This document shows positions 27,712 to 36,052 of a stretch of 53,303 bases of DNA, piece by piece; the stretch's first letter is position 1; the number at the start of each line of letters is the position of its first letter. Under the pieces are notes generated by a model that was not told where the DNA came from, ran no database searches, and was given only the letters and a program-made list of their open reading frames with translations. The translations under genes were made by a program, and so were the position numbers. The DNA is from an uncultured Alphaproteobacteria bacterium. Lineage in GTDB: Bacteria; Pseudomonadota; Alphaproteobacteria; UBA6615. The DNA is taken from positions 1 through 53,303 of the forward strand of contig CALSML010000005.1 in assembly GCA_943787445.1 (NCBI GenBank), given 5' to 3'.

Positions 27712-27740
27712 GTCATGCCCGCAACAAGTCCGGCCATGAC
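27712..27740. repeat. REP-like palindromic unit in an intergenic gap
   Basis: GTCATGCCCG and CGGCCATGAC flank nine bases; the two arms match at nine of ten positions. It resembles the short GTCATG...CATGAC hairpins scattered between genes in many alphaproteobacteria. It lies between the start of the nitroreductase gene and the end of the acyl-CoA ligase gene, and no T-run follows. No second copy was recognised in the window. Confidence 0.4.
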
Positions 27741-27751
27741 GATACGTGAGA

Positions 27752-29374
27752 TCAAGTGGTCGGCAATTCATGATCTCCGAACTGTTCGCGGAGTTTGGCC
27801 TTGAGGACCTTGCCGGTAGCACCGATCGGCAGTTCATCGGTGAGGACCGTATCATCGGGCATCCACCATTTGGCTATCTTGCCGTCGAGAAACCGCGTGA
27901 TCTCGCCATGGGTGGGTTCCCTGCCTGTCTTGGGCACAACCACGATCAGAGGGCGTTCATCCCATTTCGGGTGTGGCACCCCGATCACGGCCGCCATCTG
28001 CACATCGGGGTGGCTCATAACGTGGTTTTCGATCTCTATGGTGCCGATCCATTCCCCGCCGGACTTGATAACATCCTTGGCGCGGTCGGTGATTTCCATA
28101 TAGCCGTCTTCATCGATGGTCGCGACGTCTCCGGTGGCAAACCAGCCGTCTTTGCCATGGGCTTCGGAGTGATCGAGCTTGAAGTATCCGCTGGTGATCC
28201 ATGGGCCGCGGACCTGCAATTCTCCGAAGGCCTTGCCGTCATGGGGAAGTGATTTCCCCGCGTCATCCACAATGCGCATTTCCACGCCATAGATCGGGCG
28301 TCCCTGTTTGATCTGTTTGCGCATCGTCTCGGCGTCATCAGAGATGCGGGGTTTGGGAATGGCGACACTGCCCAGGGGACTCATTTCCGTCATGCCCCAG
28401 GCATGGCGAACTTCGGCGCCGAATTCCTCCTGAAATGCCCGGATCATGGATTCCGGGCAGGCCGAGCCGCCGATGATCACCCGCTTCAGGCTGGGTACGC
28501 GGGTTCCAGTCTCACGCCAGTGATTGAGGAGATTGAGCCAGACTGTGGGCACGCCGGCGGTCATGGTGACGTCTTCGGCGAGCAACAACTCGTGCACACT
28601 CTTGCCGTCGAGCATGGCGCCGGGGAAGACAAGCTTGGCGCCAACCATGGTGGCGCCATAGGGGATACCCCAGGCGTTGACATGGAACATGGGCACCACC
28701 GGCAGGATCACCTCGCGCTCGCCCATATGCAGTGCGTCGGGCAGGGCCGAGGCATAGGCATGGATCATGGTGGAGCGGTGACTGTAGAGCGCACCTTTGG
28801 GATTACCCGTCGTGCCCGATGTGTAGCAGAGCGAGGATGCGGTGTTTTCGTCAAAGACCGGCCATTCGAGATCGTCGGAATGGCCGTTGACCAGCTCCTC
28901 GTAGCACAGGGCATTCTGCAGCGAGGTTTCGGGCATATGTGCCCGATCGGTCATGATCACCACACCGCGGAGCTTGGACAGTTCCCCTTCGATGGCTTCG
29001 AGCAGTCCAACCAGATTCAGATCGACGAAGATATAGGCGTCTTCTGCATGGTTGATGATGTAGGTCATCTGCGTGGGGTGCAGGCGTGGGTTAAGGGTGT
29101 GGGTGACCGCACCGATACCAGAGACAGCATAGTAGATTTCAAAATGCCGGTAGGTGTTCCAGGCCAGAGTCCCGATGCGATCACCAAGTTTCACATCAAG
29201 GGATTGCAGCGCATTGGCAAGCTGGCGCGCCCGGCGATGTGCATCGCGATAGGTGTAACGATGGATGGGGCCTTCAATGGTACGGGTCACGATTTCCCGA
29301 TCGCCGGAAACGAAGTCCGCGTGGATCAGCAGATTAGAAATCAGCTGTGGCTGGTCCATGATCAGGCCGCGCAT
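27752..29374 (-). CDS. long-chain or medium-chain acyl-CoA synthetase (AMP-forming)
   Basis: ANL-superfamily ligase of 540 aa, intact. Signatures: SSLCYTSGTTGNPKGALYSHRS (ATP-binding), PMFHVNAWGIPYGATM, RHAWGMTEMSPLG, GWFATGDVATIDEDGYMEITDRAKDVIKSGGEWI and the C-terminal lysine region PIGATGKVLKAKLRE. It activates a fatty or aryl-carboxylic acid to its CoA ester. Start 29374 is chosen because GGGAGGA precedes it; the frame runs 99 bases further upstream without similarity. It is transcribed with the alpha/beta hydrolase upstream (90-base gap) and the nitroreductase downstream. Compared with the broken ligase at 6108, this copy is complete. Confidence 0.92.
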   Translation of the reverse strand: MRGLIMDQPQLISNLLIHADFVSGDREIVTRTIEGPIHRYTYRDAHRRARQLANALQSLDVKLGDRIGTLAWNTYRHFEIYYAVSGIGAVTHTLNPRLHPTQMTYIINHAEDAYIFVDLNLVGLLEAIEGELSKLRGVVIMTDRAHMPETSLQNALCYEELVNGHSDDLEWPVFDENTASSLCYTSGTTGNPKGALYSHRSTMIHAYASALPDALHMGEREVILPVVPMFHVNAWGIPYGATMVGAKLVFPGAMLDGKSVHELLLAEDVTMTAGVPTVWLNLLNHWRETGTRVPSLKRVIIGGSACPESMIRAFQEEFGAEVRHAWGMTEMSPLGSVAIPKPRISDDAETMRKQIKQGRPIYGVEMRIVDDAGKSLPHDGKAFGELQVRGPWITSGYFKLDHSEAHGKDGWFATGDVATIDEDGYMEITDRAKDVIKSGGEWIGTIEIENHVMSHPDVQMAAVIGVPHPKWDERPLIVVVPKTGREPTHGEITRFLDGKIAKWWMPDDTVLTDELPIGATGKVLKAKLREQFGDHELPTT

Positions 29375-29463
29375 GCACTGTCCTCCCGTGACGTCGGATG
29401 TTGCCCGTTGGAAGCGATTATCCGCGCCGCGGCGCAGTTCCTCAAGGGGGATAGCGGTTTCTG

Positions 29464-30264
29464 CTAGGCACACACCCGGTTGAGGAATTCCAGACAGACA
29501 TCTGCAAACATTTCCGGTGCTTCCATCAGGGCCACATGGCCCGTACCCTTGAGAATGCGCAACTCGGATTCGGGGATCTGCGCGTGAATTTCCTCGGACA
29601 GATGAGGTGAAGCGATCAGGTCGAGGTCCGAACAGGTCACCAGAGTCGGGACGGAGATCGCGGGCAAGCGGTCATAGGTGTCGCCGAGGATGCAGGCCTC
29701 CAGCTGACCGATCCAGCCGGCGTTCACAGGAGAGTTCTTCAACAGGAACTCCCGGTGGGCGTCCATCTCGTCGACATGAGCGTCGTAATAGGCACTCGCG
29801 TGAAGCGCGAGCATGCTGATCTCGGCCAGCGCAACGCGCTGGTCTTGGGCGGCCAGATAGCGGCGCGTCTCCTGAAACTTCTTCAGGCGGGCGCCGTTGC
29901 GGGTCCAGCTGTGATGGATGCCGAGAGAAAGTACGCGGTCGGGATGATTGATCGCGAGCTCCTGGGAGATATGACCGCCCATGGAAAATCCCATCACATG
30001 GGCCTGGTCAATGCCGGCATCATCGAGCACATGGGCGGCGTCGTCGGCCATATCGGCAAGGCTGTAGCCGGGATCCGGGACGCTGGATTTTCCGACACCG
30101 CGATTGTCGAACACGATGGTGCGAAACGATTTCGAGAAATGGGGAACCTGACCCACCCAGAAGCCCAGATCGTGCCCGGTCCCGCTGACTAGAATCAGTG
30201 GCGGCCCTTCACCGTGAACTTCGTAATTGATGGCCACATCGTTGCGCGGTGAGGTGAGGGGCAT
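29464..30264 (-). CDS. alpha/beta hydrolase (lactonase/3-oxoadipate enol-lactonase-like)
   Basis: 266 aa. The oxyanion strand LILVSGTGHDLGFW, the FDNRGVGKSS motif, the nucleophile elbow GFSMGGHIS and the catalytic His in KGTGHVALMEAPE place it in the small alpha/beta-hydrolase group that contains PcaD-like enol-lactonases and CoA-ester hydrolases. It is cytoplasmic with no signal peptide. It is the first gene of a minus-strand operon with an acyl-CoA ligase and a nitroreductase and is divergent from a flavin reductase gene across 195 bases, in which I see no clear promoter or operator. Confidence 0.85.
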   Translation of the reverse strand: MPLTSPRNDVAINYEVHGEGPPLILVSGTGHDLGFWVGQVPHFSKSFRTIVFDNRGVGKSSVPDPGYSLADMADDAAHVLDDAGIDQAHVMGFSMGGHISQELAINHPDRVLSLGIHHSWTRNGARLKKFQETRRYLAAQDQRVALAEISMLALHASAYYDAHVDEMDAHREFLLKNSPVNAGWIGQLEACILGDTYDRLPAISVPTLVTCSDLDLIASPHLSEEIHAQIPESELRILKGTGHVALMEAPEMFADVCLEFLNRVCA

Positions 30265-30459
30265 GGGCGAACTCCGGGGACATGAAAAATGACAGAATGG
30301 CCGTATCGCGGGATTGCATCAAGCATGTGTCGGGTTTGCCTGTGATGCACGAGTACTTATCCGCAGCAATGGTTGCATTGTCAGGCGGTGGAACGCTAAA
30401 TCTTGGGGACAATAAAACCTGCGCCTGATGCGACAGGTTGGGGGAAAGAGGTCAAGCAC

Positions 30460-30951
30460 ATGCCTGAGACACCGTTCGACATACGTGAGTTCCGTAACGC
30501 ACTTGGCAACTTTGCCACCGGCGTCACCATCATCACCGCAAAAGGCCCCAAGGGCGATCTGGTCGGGGTGACCGCGAACTCCTTCAACTCGGTCTCTCTG
30601 GACCCGCCGCTGGTGTTGTGGAGCATCGACAAGAGCTCTCCCAGCTTGCAGATTCTGGAGGATACCAGTCATTTCTGCGTGCACATCCTGCGGGAAGACC
30701 AGGGCGAGCAATGCATGGCCTTTGCCAAGTCGGGAACCGACAAGTTCGGTGCCGTCGAATATTCTGAAGGTTTGGGTGGCGCACCGCTGCTGGAGGGGTG
30801 TCTGGCCCGTTTCGAGTGCAAAAGCGTTGTGCATCACGAAGGGGGCGACCACATGATCATCGTGGGTGAGGTCGAGCGCTACGATACGAATGAAGGCGAA
30901 CCTCTGACCTTCTTCCGCGGGCAGCTTGGAAAACTCGCCGAGCCTGGATAG
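30460..30951 (+). CDS. flavin reductase family protein
   Basis: 163 aa, HpaC/NTA-monooxygenase-component-B type. It begins FDIREFRNALGNFATGVTIITA and contains LVGVTANSFNSVSLDPPLVLWSIDK and the C-terminal HMIIVGEVERY. It supplies reduced FMN or FAD to a partner two-component monooxygenase. No monooxygenase lies next to it, so the partner is elsewhere. Start ATG 30460 has GGGGGAAAGAGG upstream; the frame opens at TTG 30403 but is unlikely to start there. The downstream mmsA gene follows after 150 bases. Confidence 0.87.
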   Translation: MPETPFDIREFRNALGNFATGVTIITAKGPKGDLVGVTANSFNSVSLDPPLVLWSIDKSSPSLQILEDTSHFCVHILREDQGEQCMAFAKSGTDKFGAVEYSEGLGGAPLLEGCLARFECKSVVHHEGGDHMIIVGEVERYDTNEGEPLTFFRGQLGKLAEPG

Positions 30952-31101
30952 AAACCGCCCGAAGACGGGTTTCACCATAAAACTTGCCAAATCCAGCGCT
31001 CCGGGCCTTTCGCTCGGCTCCTCGGGACGGGTATAGTCCGGCCAAATATCGGCGTGCGGCTTGATGCCCGCGTCCCGTGCCTTCTGAGGAGATTTGGCGA
31101 C

Positions 31102-32601
31102 ATGAAGACCCTGAACCATCTGATCAACGGTGCCGCGACTGCCGGCAGCTCGGGCCGCACCGGTCCTGTGTTCAATCCGGCCACAGGCGAACAGTCCGCC
31201 GACGTTGCCCTGGCGAACAATGCTGATGTGGATGCCGCCGTGGCCGCAGCTCAGGCCGCGCTTCCCGGCTGGTCGGCCATGCCGCCGCTCCGTCGCGCCC
31301 GGACCATGTTCCGCCTGAACGAGCTGATCCTCGCAAACGAGCAGGAGCTCGCCGAGATGATCACGAGTGAGCATGGCAAGACGATTGATGATGCCAAGGG
31401 CGATATCTTGCGCGGTCGCGAGGTTGTCGAGTTTGCCTGCGGAATTCCACATCTGTTGCGTGGTGATTTCACCGAGGATGTGGGCACCGGCGTGGATGCC
31501 TATACGATCCGGCAGTCCGTTGGTGTCTGTGCGGGTATCACACCCTTCAACTTCCCGGCCATGATCCCGCTCTGGATGTTCCCGCTGTCGATTGCCTGCG
31601 GTAACACCTTCATCCTGAAGCCGTCCGAACGGGCCCCGTCCTGCCCGACCCGGCTGGTCGAACTGGCCCTTGAAGCCGGTGTGCCGGAAGGGGTGGTCAA
31701 CCTGGTCAATGGTGACAAGGAAGCCGTGGACGCGATCCTGACCCATGATGGCATCGATGCGGTTTCCTTCGTCGGTTCAACACCGGTGGCCCAGTACATC
31801 TACGCAACCGCTGCCGAGCACGGAAAGCGTGTGCAGGCGCTCGGCGGCGCCAAGAACCACATGGTGGTGATGCCAGATGCGGATATGGATCAGGCCGCAG
31901 ATGCCCTGATCAGTGCGGGCTACGGTTCAGCCGGACAGCGTTGCATGGCCGTTTCGGTGGCTGTTGCCGTTGGCGACGATACCGCCGATGCACTTGTCGA
32001 GAAACTGACCCCGAAAATTCAGGAGCTCAAGATCGGACCCGGCAATGGCGAGGGAATCGAGATGGGCCCGGTGGTGAGCAAACAGGCCCATGAGCGCATT
32101 CTTGACCTGATTGATCAGGGAGAAAAAGAAGGCGCGACGGTCGTTGTGGATGGTCGCAACTTCAAGATGCAGGGCTATGAAAACGGCTATTTCATGGGCG
32201 GCACTCTGTTCGACCATGTGAGCGAAGACATGGCGATCTACAAGCAGGAGGTCTTCGGACCGGTTCTTTCGCTGGTGCGTTCGAACGATTACGAAAGCGC
32301 CGTTGATCTGGTGAACCGCAACGAATATGGGAACGGCACCGCGATCTTCACTAAGGATGGTGATGCCGCGCGTGACTTCGCCGAACGTGTGCAGATCGGC
32401 ATGGTGGGGATCAATGTGCCCATTCCCGTGCCTGTGGCCTATCATAGCTTCGGCGGCTGGAAGCGCTCACTCTTCGGTGACATGCACATGCATGGCATGG
32501 AAGGTGTCCGGTTCTACACCCGCCAGAAGGCGATCACCTCGCGCTGGCCCAAATCCGGTGTCCGTGAAGGCCACAGCCTGAACATGCCAACGATGCAGTA
32601 G
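31102..32601 (+). CDS. mmsA: CoA-acylating methylmalonate-semialdehyde dehydrogenase
   Basis: Aldehyde dehydrogenase superfamily, 499 aa. MmsA converts methylmalonate semialdehyde to propionyl-CoA in valine catabolism, and malonate semialdehyde (from beta-alanine or inositol) to acetyl-CoA. Family features: SVGVCAGITPFNFPAMIPLWMF (given in parts), CGNTFILKPSERAPSCP, VSFVGSTPVAQYIY, GSAGQRCMAVSVAV with the catalytic Cys, and the C-terminal FGGWKRSLFGDMHMHG. Start ATG 31102 has GAGGAG upstream. It stands alone, downstream of the flavin reductase gene and 34 bases before an ABC ATPase gene. Confidence 0.95.
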   Translation: MKTLNHLINGAATAGSSGRTGPVFNPATGEQSADVALANNADVDAAVAAAQAALPGWSAMPPLRRARTMFRLNELILANEQELAEMITSEHGKTIDDAKGDILRGREVVEFACGIPHLLRGDFTEDVGTGVDAYTIRQSVGVCAGITPFNFPAMIPLWMFPLSIACGNTFILKPSERAPSCPTRLVELALEAGVPEGVVNLVNGDKEAVDAILTHDGIDAVSFVGSTPVAQYIYATAAEHGKRVQALGGAKNHMVVMPDADMDQAADALISAGYGSAGQRCMAVSVAVAVGDDTADALVEKLTPKIQELKIGPGNGEGIEMGPVVSKQAHERILDLIDQGEKEGATVVVDGRNFKMQGYENGYFMGGTLFDHVSEDMAIYKQEVFGPVLSLVRSNDYESAVDLVNRNEYGNGTAIFTKDGDAARDFAERVQIGMVGINVPIPVPVAYHSFGGWKRSLFGDMHMHGMEGVRFYTRQKAITSRWPKSGVREGHSLNMPTMQ

Positions 32602-32635
32602 GTCCCGGAATCGGTAGCGCATCGACGACGCATCC

Positions 32636-33418
32636 ATGACCGGGGCAGCACAGCCGAAGATACGACTTTCCGGAGTCACGCGGAGCTTTGATGGCGTCCG
32701 TGCCCTCGACACTGTCGATCTGACGCTGAACCCGCGCCAGTCGTTGGTGCTGATCGGCGGGTCAGGCAGTGGCAAATCGCTGCTGCTCAAATGTATCCTC
32801 GGTCTGGTGACTCCGGAGGCGGGCACCATCGAGGTGGATGGGGTGTCCACCGTCGGGATGTCCGACACGGCCCGGATGGCGTGGATGAAGCGCTTTGGCG
32901 TGCTGTTCCAGCGTCAGGGCCTGTTTGACAGCTTGCTGATCTGGGAGAACGTGGCCTTTCGGCTGCTCCATGAAGGCGATTTGAGCCGTGCCGAGGCCCG
33001 GGACCGGGCCATTGAACGCTTGGGACAGGTGGGCCTGCTGCCCGAGGCTGCTGATCTCTATCCGTCTGAAGTGTCCGGCGGCATGCAAAAGCGCGTCGGT
33101 CTGGCCCGTGCTATCGCCACCGATCCGGATATTCTGTTTCTCGACGAACCGACTGCGGGTCTGGATCCGATCATGAGCACGATCATCAGCGAATTGATCA
33201 ATGAGCGGGTGGATGAGCTGGGGGCGACGGTCATTTCCATCGTCAGTGACCTCGCGGTGGTGCGAAACATCGCCAACAGCGTGGTGATGCTGCACGAAGG
33301 CCGGGTGGTCTGGAGCGGTCCGATTGCCGAGCTCGATGCGACCGACAATCCCTATGTCCGGCAGTTCATCACCCAGTCGGTCGAGGGCCCCATCGAGATG
33401 CCCAAACTGGCGAGCTAG
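32636..33418 (+). CDS. ABC transporter ATP-binding protein, MlaF-like
   Basis: 260 aa. Walker A GGSGSGKS, Q-loop LFQRQGLFDSLLIWENVAF, signature SGGMQKR, Walker B ILFLDEPTAGLDP and a His-switch position that is unusual: the sequence is ISIVSDLAVVRNIANS, where many MlaF proteins read THD. The LFDSL(T)-type Q-loop and SGGM signature match the phospholipid-trafficking MlaF subfamily. Its usual membrane partner MlaE and the MlaD/MlaC components are not adjacent, so it is an orphan ATPase here. It is 34 bases after mmsA and convergent with the PfkB kinase (four-base overlap). Confidence 0.85.
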   Translation: MTGAAQPKIRLSGVTRSFDGVRALDTVDLTLNPRQSLVLIGGSGSGKSLLLKCILGLVTPEAGTIEVDGVSTVGMSDTARMAWMKRFGVLFQRQGLFDSLLIWENVAFRLLHEGDLSRAEARDRAIERLGQVGLLPEAADLYPSEVSGGMQKRVGLARAIATDPDILFLDEPTAGLDPIMSTIISELINERVDELGATVISIVSDLAVVRNIANSVVMLHEGRVVWSGPIAELDATDNPYVRQFITQSVEGPIEMPKLAS

Positions 33419-34326
33419 GCCTCGGTTTCGGACGCCAGCCTGTCCCAGACCTCCGATCGCGACGGGATGGTATCGCGGCCGCCGTTACGGGCGCTTATCA
33501 GACCGGCCGCGGTGGTCGCAAATCGGCCGGCATTCTCAACCGATTTGCCTTCGCCGATGGCCAGTGAAAAGGCCCCGTGGAATACATCGCCCGCACCCAG
33601 CGTATCGACCGCTTCGATGGCGAGCGCGGGTATATGCCGGACTTCGGGTTCCTCTTCGCTCATCCAGTAGAAACCATCCGGGCCTGCGGTCACGCCGACG
33701 ATCGCCTCAATGCCGTCCCGTGCTTTGGCAAGCGCCGGTGCAATGTCTTTGGTGCCCGTATACTGGATCAGACCGGGGAGCGAAAAAATGGCATGGCTCG
33801 ACAGTTCGACTAGTTCGCGCGGAACCGGGTCTGGTCCGATATCTGCATCGAGAATGGCAGGTATCCGGTTGAGATGCGCACGTTCGAGGGCCGCCATGGC
33901 CGCTTCGGGCCAGCGCGGGTCAACTAGGACCGCACTGGTTTCTGAAATGCGCTCGAGCGGCAGCCAATCGGCGTTGTTGTCCAGATTCTGCCTCGGGAAG
34001 ACTGTGGCCTGGCGGACGCCCTTGTCACCAATGACAACAGAGGACACCGGCGAGCGGGCGCCATCTATCTGCCGGATATGCTCGGTCTGTACGCCCCGGC
34101 GGGCGAGATCGCTGCGGATATATTCTCCGGTATCATCATTGCCCAATCGGCTCCACAGGGCGGCTTTTCCGCCCAGACGAGCCACTGCGACGCTGGCCGT
34201 GGCCGCCATGCCACCGCCAAACTGCGCATAGGTGCGGGCAAAGGTCTTGCTGTCGCTGGAGGCGGGCAGATCAGCCTCGAAGACATGGTCTAGAACGGCA
34301 ACACCGACGCAGATCACCTCTGCCAT
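33415..34326 (-). CDS. PfkB-family kinase resembling sulfofructose kinase YihV
   Basis: Ribokinase/PfkB fold, 303 aa, transferring phosphate from ATP to a sugar or polyol. The N-terminal GGGMAATASVAVARLGG and C-terminal DTLGAGDVFHGAFSLAIGEG (anion-hole motif, catalytic Asp) are the two PfkB signatures. By memory, the sequence follows E. coli YihV closely in several stretches (ELVxLSxHAxFSxPGL, VDPRW against ADVRW). Lys27 and Arg138, reported to contact the sulfonate in YihV, fall at the same residue numbers here, while the third contact, Asn109, is Val. It ends the SoeABC/sulfite-exporter operon, starting eight bases after soeC stops, with GAGGTGG before the ATG. The substrate is inferred only; a related sugar such as 2-keto-3-deoxygluconate remains possible. 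Confidence 0.8.
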   Translation of the reverse strand: MAEVICVGVAVLDHVFEADLPASSDSKTFARTYAQFGGGMAATASVAVARLGGKAALWSRLGNDDTGEYIRSDLARRGVQTEHIRQIDGARSPVSSVVIGDKGVRQATVFPRQNLDNNADWLPLERISETSAVLVDPRWPEAAMAALERAHLNRIPAILDADIGPDPVPRELVELSSHAIFSLPGLIQYTGTKDIAPALAKARDGIEAIVGVTAGPDGFYWMSEEEPEVRHIPALAIEAVDTLGAGDVFHGAFSLAIGEGKSVENAGRFATTAAGLISARNGGRDTIPSRSEVWDRLASETEA

Positions 34327-34333
34327 GACCACC

Positions 34334-35281
34334 TCAGACCGTCTTGGCGCCGTAGAACAGCATGGCGGCGTGCTGGGCCTCGGCGAAGAACAGCCAACGT
34401 TCCAGCAGGACGCCCATGGCGGTGCCGGCCAGACCAACCAGCGCGGCGATCACGAGTACGGGCCCCCCGACAAAGCCAGCGATCAGGAAGGCCAGAACCG
34501 GAATTACGCCGCCAAGGAGAAGCGCGACCTTTCGCAGCCGGGCGACATGCTTGCGGGCAATCTGAAAGCCCATCTCGCGCATGATGTAGTTCTCGCCCGA
34601 ATGGGGTGCTTCGAGCTGGCGGACGGTCCCGAGATGTCCCAGTCCGGTGGCTGATTCCGCTGTTGCGACCGGTGCGGCGTTGTCGATCCGGTGCCAGTAG
34701 AAAAGCTTCAGGACCCATGCCAGCGCCGTGGCGAGCGCCACCAGCCACGCCCATTGGGAGTCCAGCGGGCCGAGAATCGCCAGAACCGTGACGATCAGCG
34801 CGCCGCCGCTCGACAAGGAAAAGGCGAGATAGACGGGAACCACGGTGGCATCGGTCCAGCGCGGGATTGCCCTGAGGCTGGCATAGATCATGCCGGTGCA
34901 GGCGACCGTCACCAGCGCCATGACGCCGGTGATCAGTCCTGCGATGCGCCAGGGTCCGTCGAGGGAGGCAAAGACGATCCAGCCCAGCGCGAACAGCAGG
35001 GCCGGAGCATAGGTGATGATTGCGGCGATGCCCTCGCGTGACAGCCAGGAGGACCGCCACTGGGACAGGGCCCGCCAGGCGCGTTCGGGATGGCCGAGAT
35101 GGAACGTGGAAGACAGCAATCCAGCGGTGATCAGACCCAGCGCAACCGCGAAGGCCGCGATGCCTGATGCGAGACCAGGGCTGACCGCGCTGGTGGCGGC
35201 CAGGAGTGCCAGCCAGACAAGCATGCCGTAGCCGGCGCCGGATGCGGTGGTGAAGAAGATGACGGAATAAGCTGGATGCAT
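34334..35281 (-). CDS. soeC: membrane anchor subunit SoeC (DmsC/YnfH-like)
   Basis: Integral membrane subunit, 315 aa, about eight hydrophobic segments. The N-terminus HPAYSVIFFTTASGAGYG is typical of SoeC, followed by STFHLGHPERAWRALSQWRSSWLSREG, the DmsC-family motif. It anchors the SoeAB catalytic unit to the cytoplasmic side of the inner membrane and passes electrons from sulfite to the quinone pool. It starts 21 bases after soeB ends on the minus strand. The context (TSUP exporter, rhodanese, TIGR02186) supports sulfite over DMSO as the substrate. Confidence 0.88.
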   Translation of the reverse strand: MHPAYSVIFFTTASGAGYGMLVWLALLAATSAVSPGLASGIAAFAVALGLITAGLLSSTFHLGHPERAWRALSQWRSSWLSREGIAAIITYAPALLFALGWIVFASLDGPWRIAGLITGVMALVTVACTGMIYASLRAIPRWTDATVVPVYLAFSLSSGGALIVTVLAILGPLDSQWAWLVALATALAWVLKLFYWHRIDNAAPVATAESATGLGHLGTVRQLEAPHSGENYIMREMGFQIARKHVARLRKVALLLGGVIPVLAFLIAGFVGGPVLVIAALVGLAGTAMGVLLERWLFFAEAQHAAMLFYGAKTV

Positions 35282-35302
35282 CGGATAAAGGCTCGGCGTG
35301 AA

Positions 35303-36052
35303 TTATCGCGACAGCGTGCGGTCGACCCAGTCAAGGAACGGACTGCCGGTCCCCCCGGGTTCGCGTGTTGCGGTGCTGGTGGGGGTCGGGCTGGGCGCAT
35401 GTGATTCGGGGCGTGCCCGGGGCGGCAGATACTTGTTGACCGGTTTCATGCCCATTTCCGGCATCAGATCGTAGCCGCCGCGCTCCCGCACGAGCTGACT
35501 GACTTCGGACGCGGGATCCCCGAGATCCCCGAAATGCCGGGCGGAGGCCGGGCAGGTGGAGACACAGGCCGGAACCCGTTCGATCTCGGGCAGGTTCTGG
35601 TTTTCGATCCGGTCGATGCAAAGCGTGCACTTTTTCATCACGCCGTCGGAATGATCATATTCGCGGGCGCCATAGGGGCAGGCCCAGGAGCAGAGCTTGC
35701 AGCCGATGCAGCTGTCGGCATTCACCAGGACGATGCCGTCGGCTTCCCGTTTGTAGCTCGCACCGGTGGGGCACACGGTGACACAGGCCGGTTCTTCGCA
35801 ATGCAGGCAGCTGCGCGGGAAATGGACGGTCTGACCATCGGCTCCGTCACCGGCCTCGTAGGTGTGGATGCGGTTGAACCAGACCCCGAGCGGGTCGGCG
35901 CCATAGGGCTCGTCATCGGTGAGCGGGGCGGAGTGACCGCTGGTGTTCCACTCCTTGCAGTTCACCGCGCAGGCATGACAGCCGACACAGATGTCGAGAT
36001 CGATCACCAGTCCGAGCTGCGGCCCGCCGGTCTGCTGGGGAAGGCTGGTCAT
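35303..36052 (-). CDS. soeB: iron-sulfur subunit SoeB of sulfite dehydrogenase (quinone)
   Basis: Electron-transfer subunit of 249 aa with four ferredoxin-like Cys groups for [4Fe-4S] clusters: CVGCHACAVNCKEWN, CLHCEEPACVTVCPTGA, CIGCKLCSWACPYGA and CTLCIDR with PACVSTCPASA. Start MTSLPQQ at 36052 has GGGGGAG upstream. As sequenced, its frame is continuous with soeA and gives one 1223-residue reading frame, but that continuity arises from one extra base in an eight-G run inside soeA; with the run corrected, soeA stops at TGA overlapping this ATG. It carries electrons from the molybdenum subunit to SoeC. Confidence 0.93.
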   Translation of the reverse strand: MTSLPQQTGGPQLGLVIDLDICVGCHACAVNCKEWNTSGHSAPLTDDEPYGADPLGVWFNRIHTYEAGDGADGQTVHFPRSCLHCEEPACVTVCPTGASYKREADGIVLVNADSCIGCKLCSWACPYGAREYDHSDGVMKKCTLCIDRIENQNLPEIERVPACVSTCPASARHFGDLGDPASEVSQLVRERGGYDLMPEMGMKPVNKYLPPRARPESHAPSPTPTSTATREPGGTGSPFLDWVDRTLSR

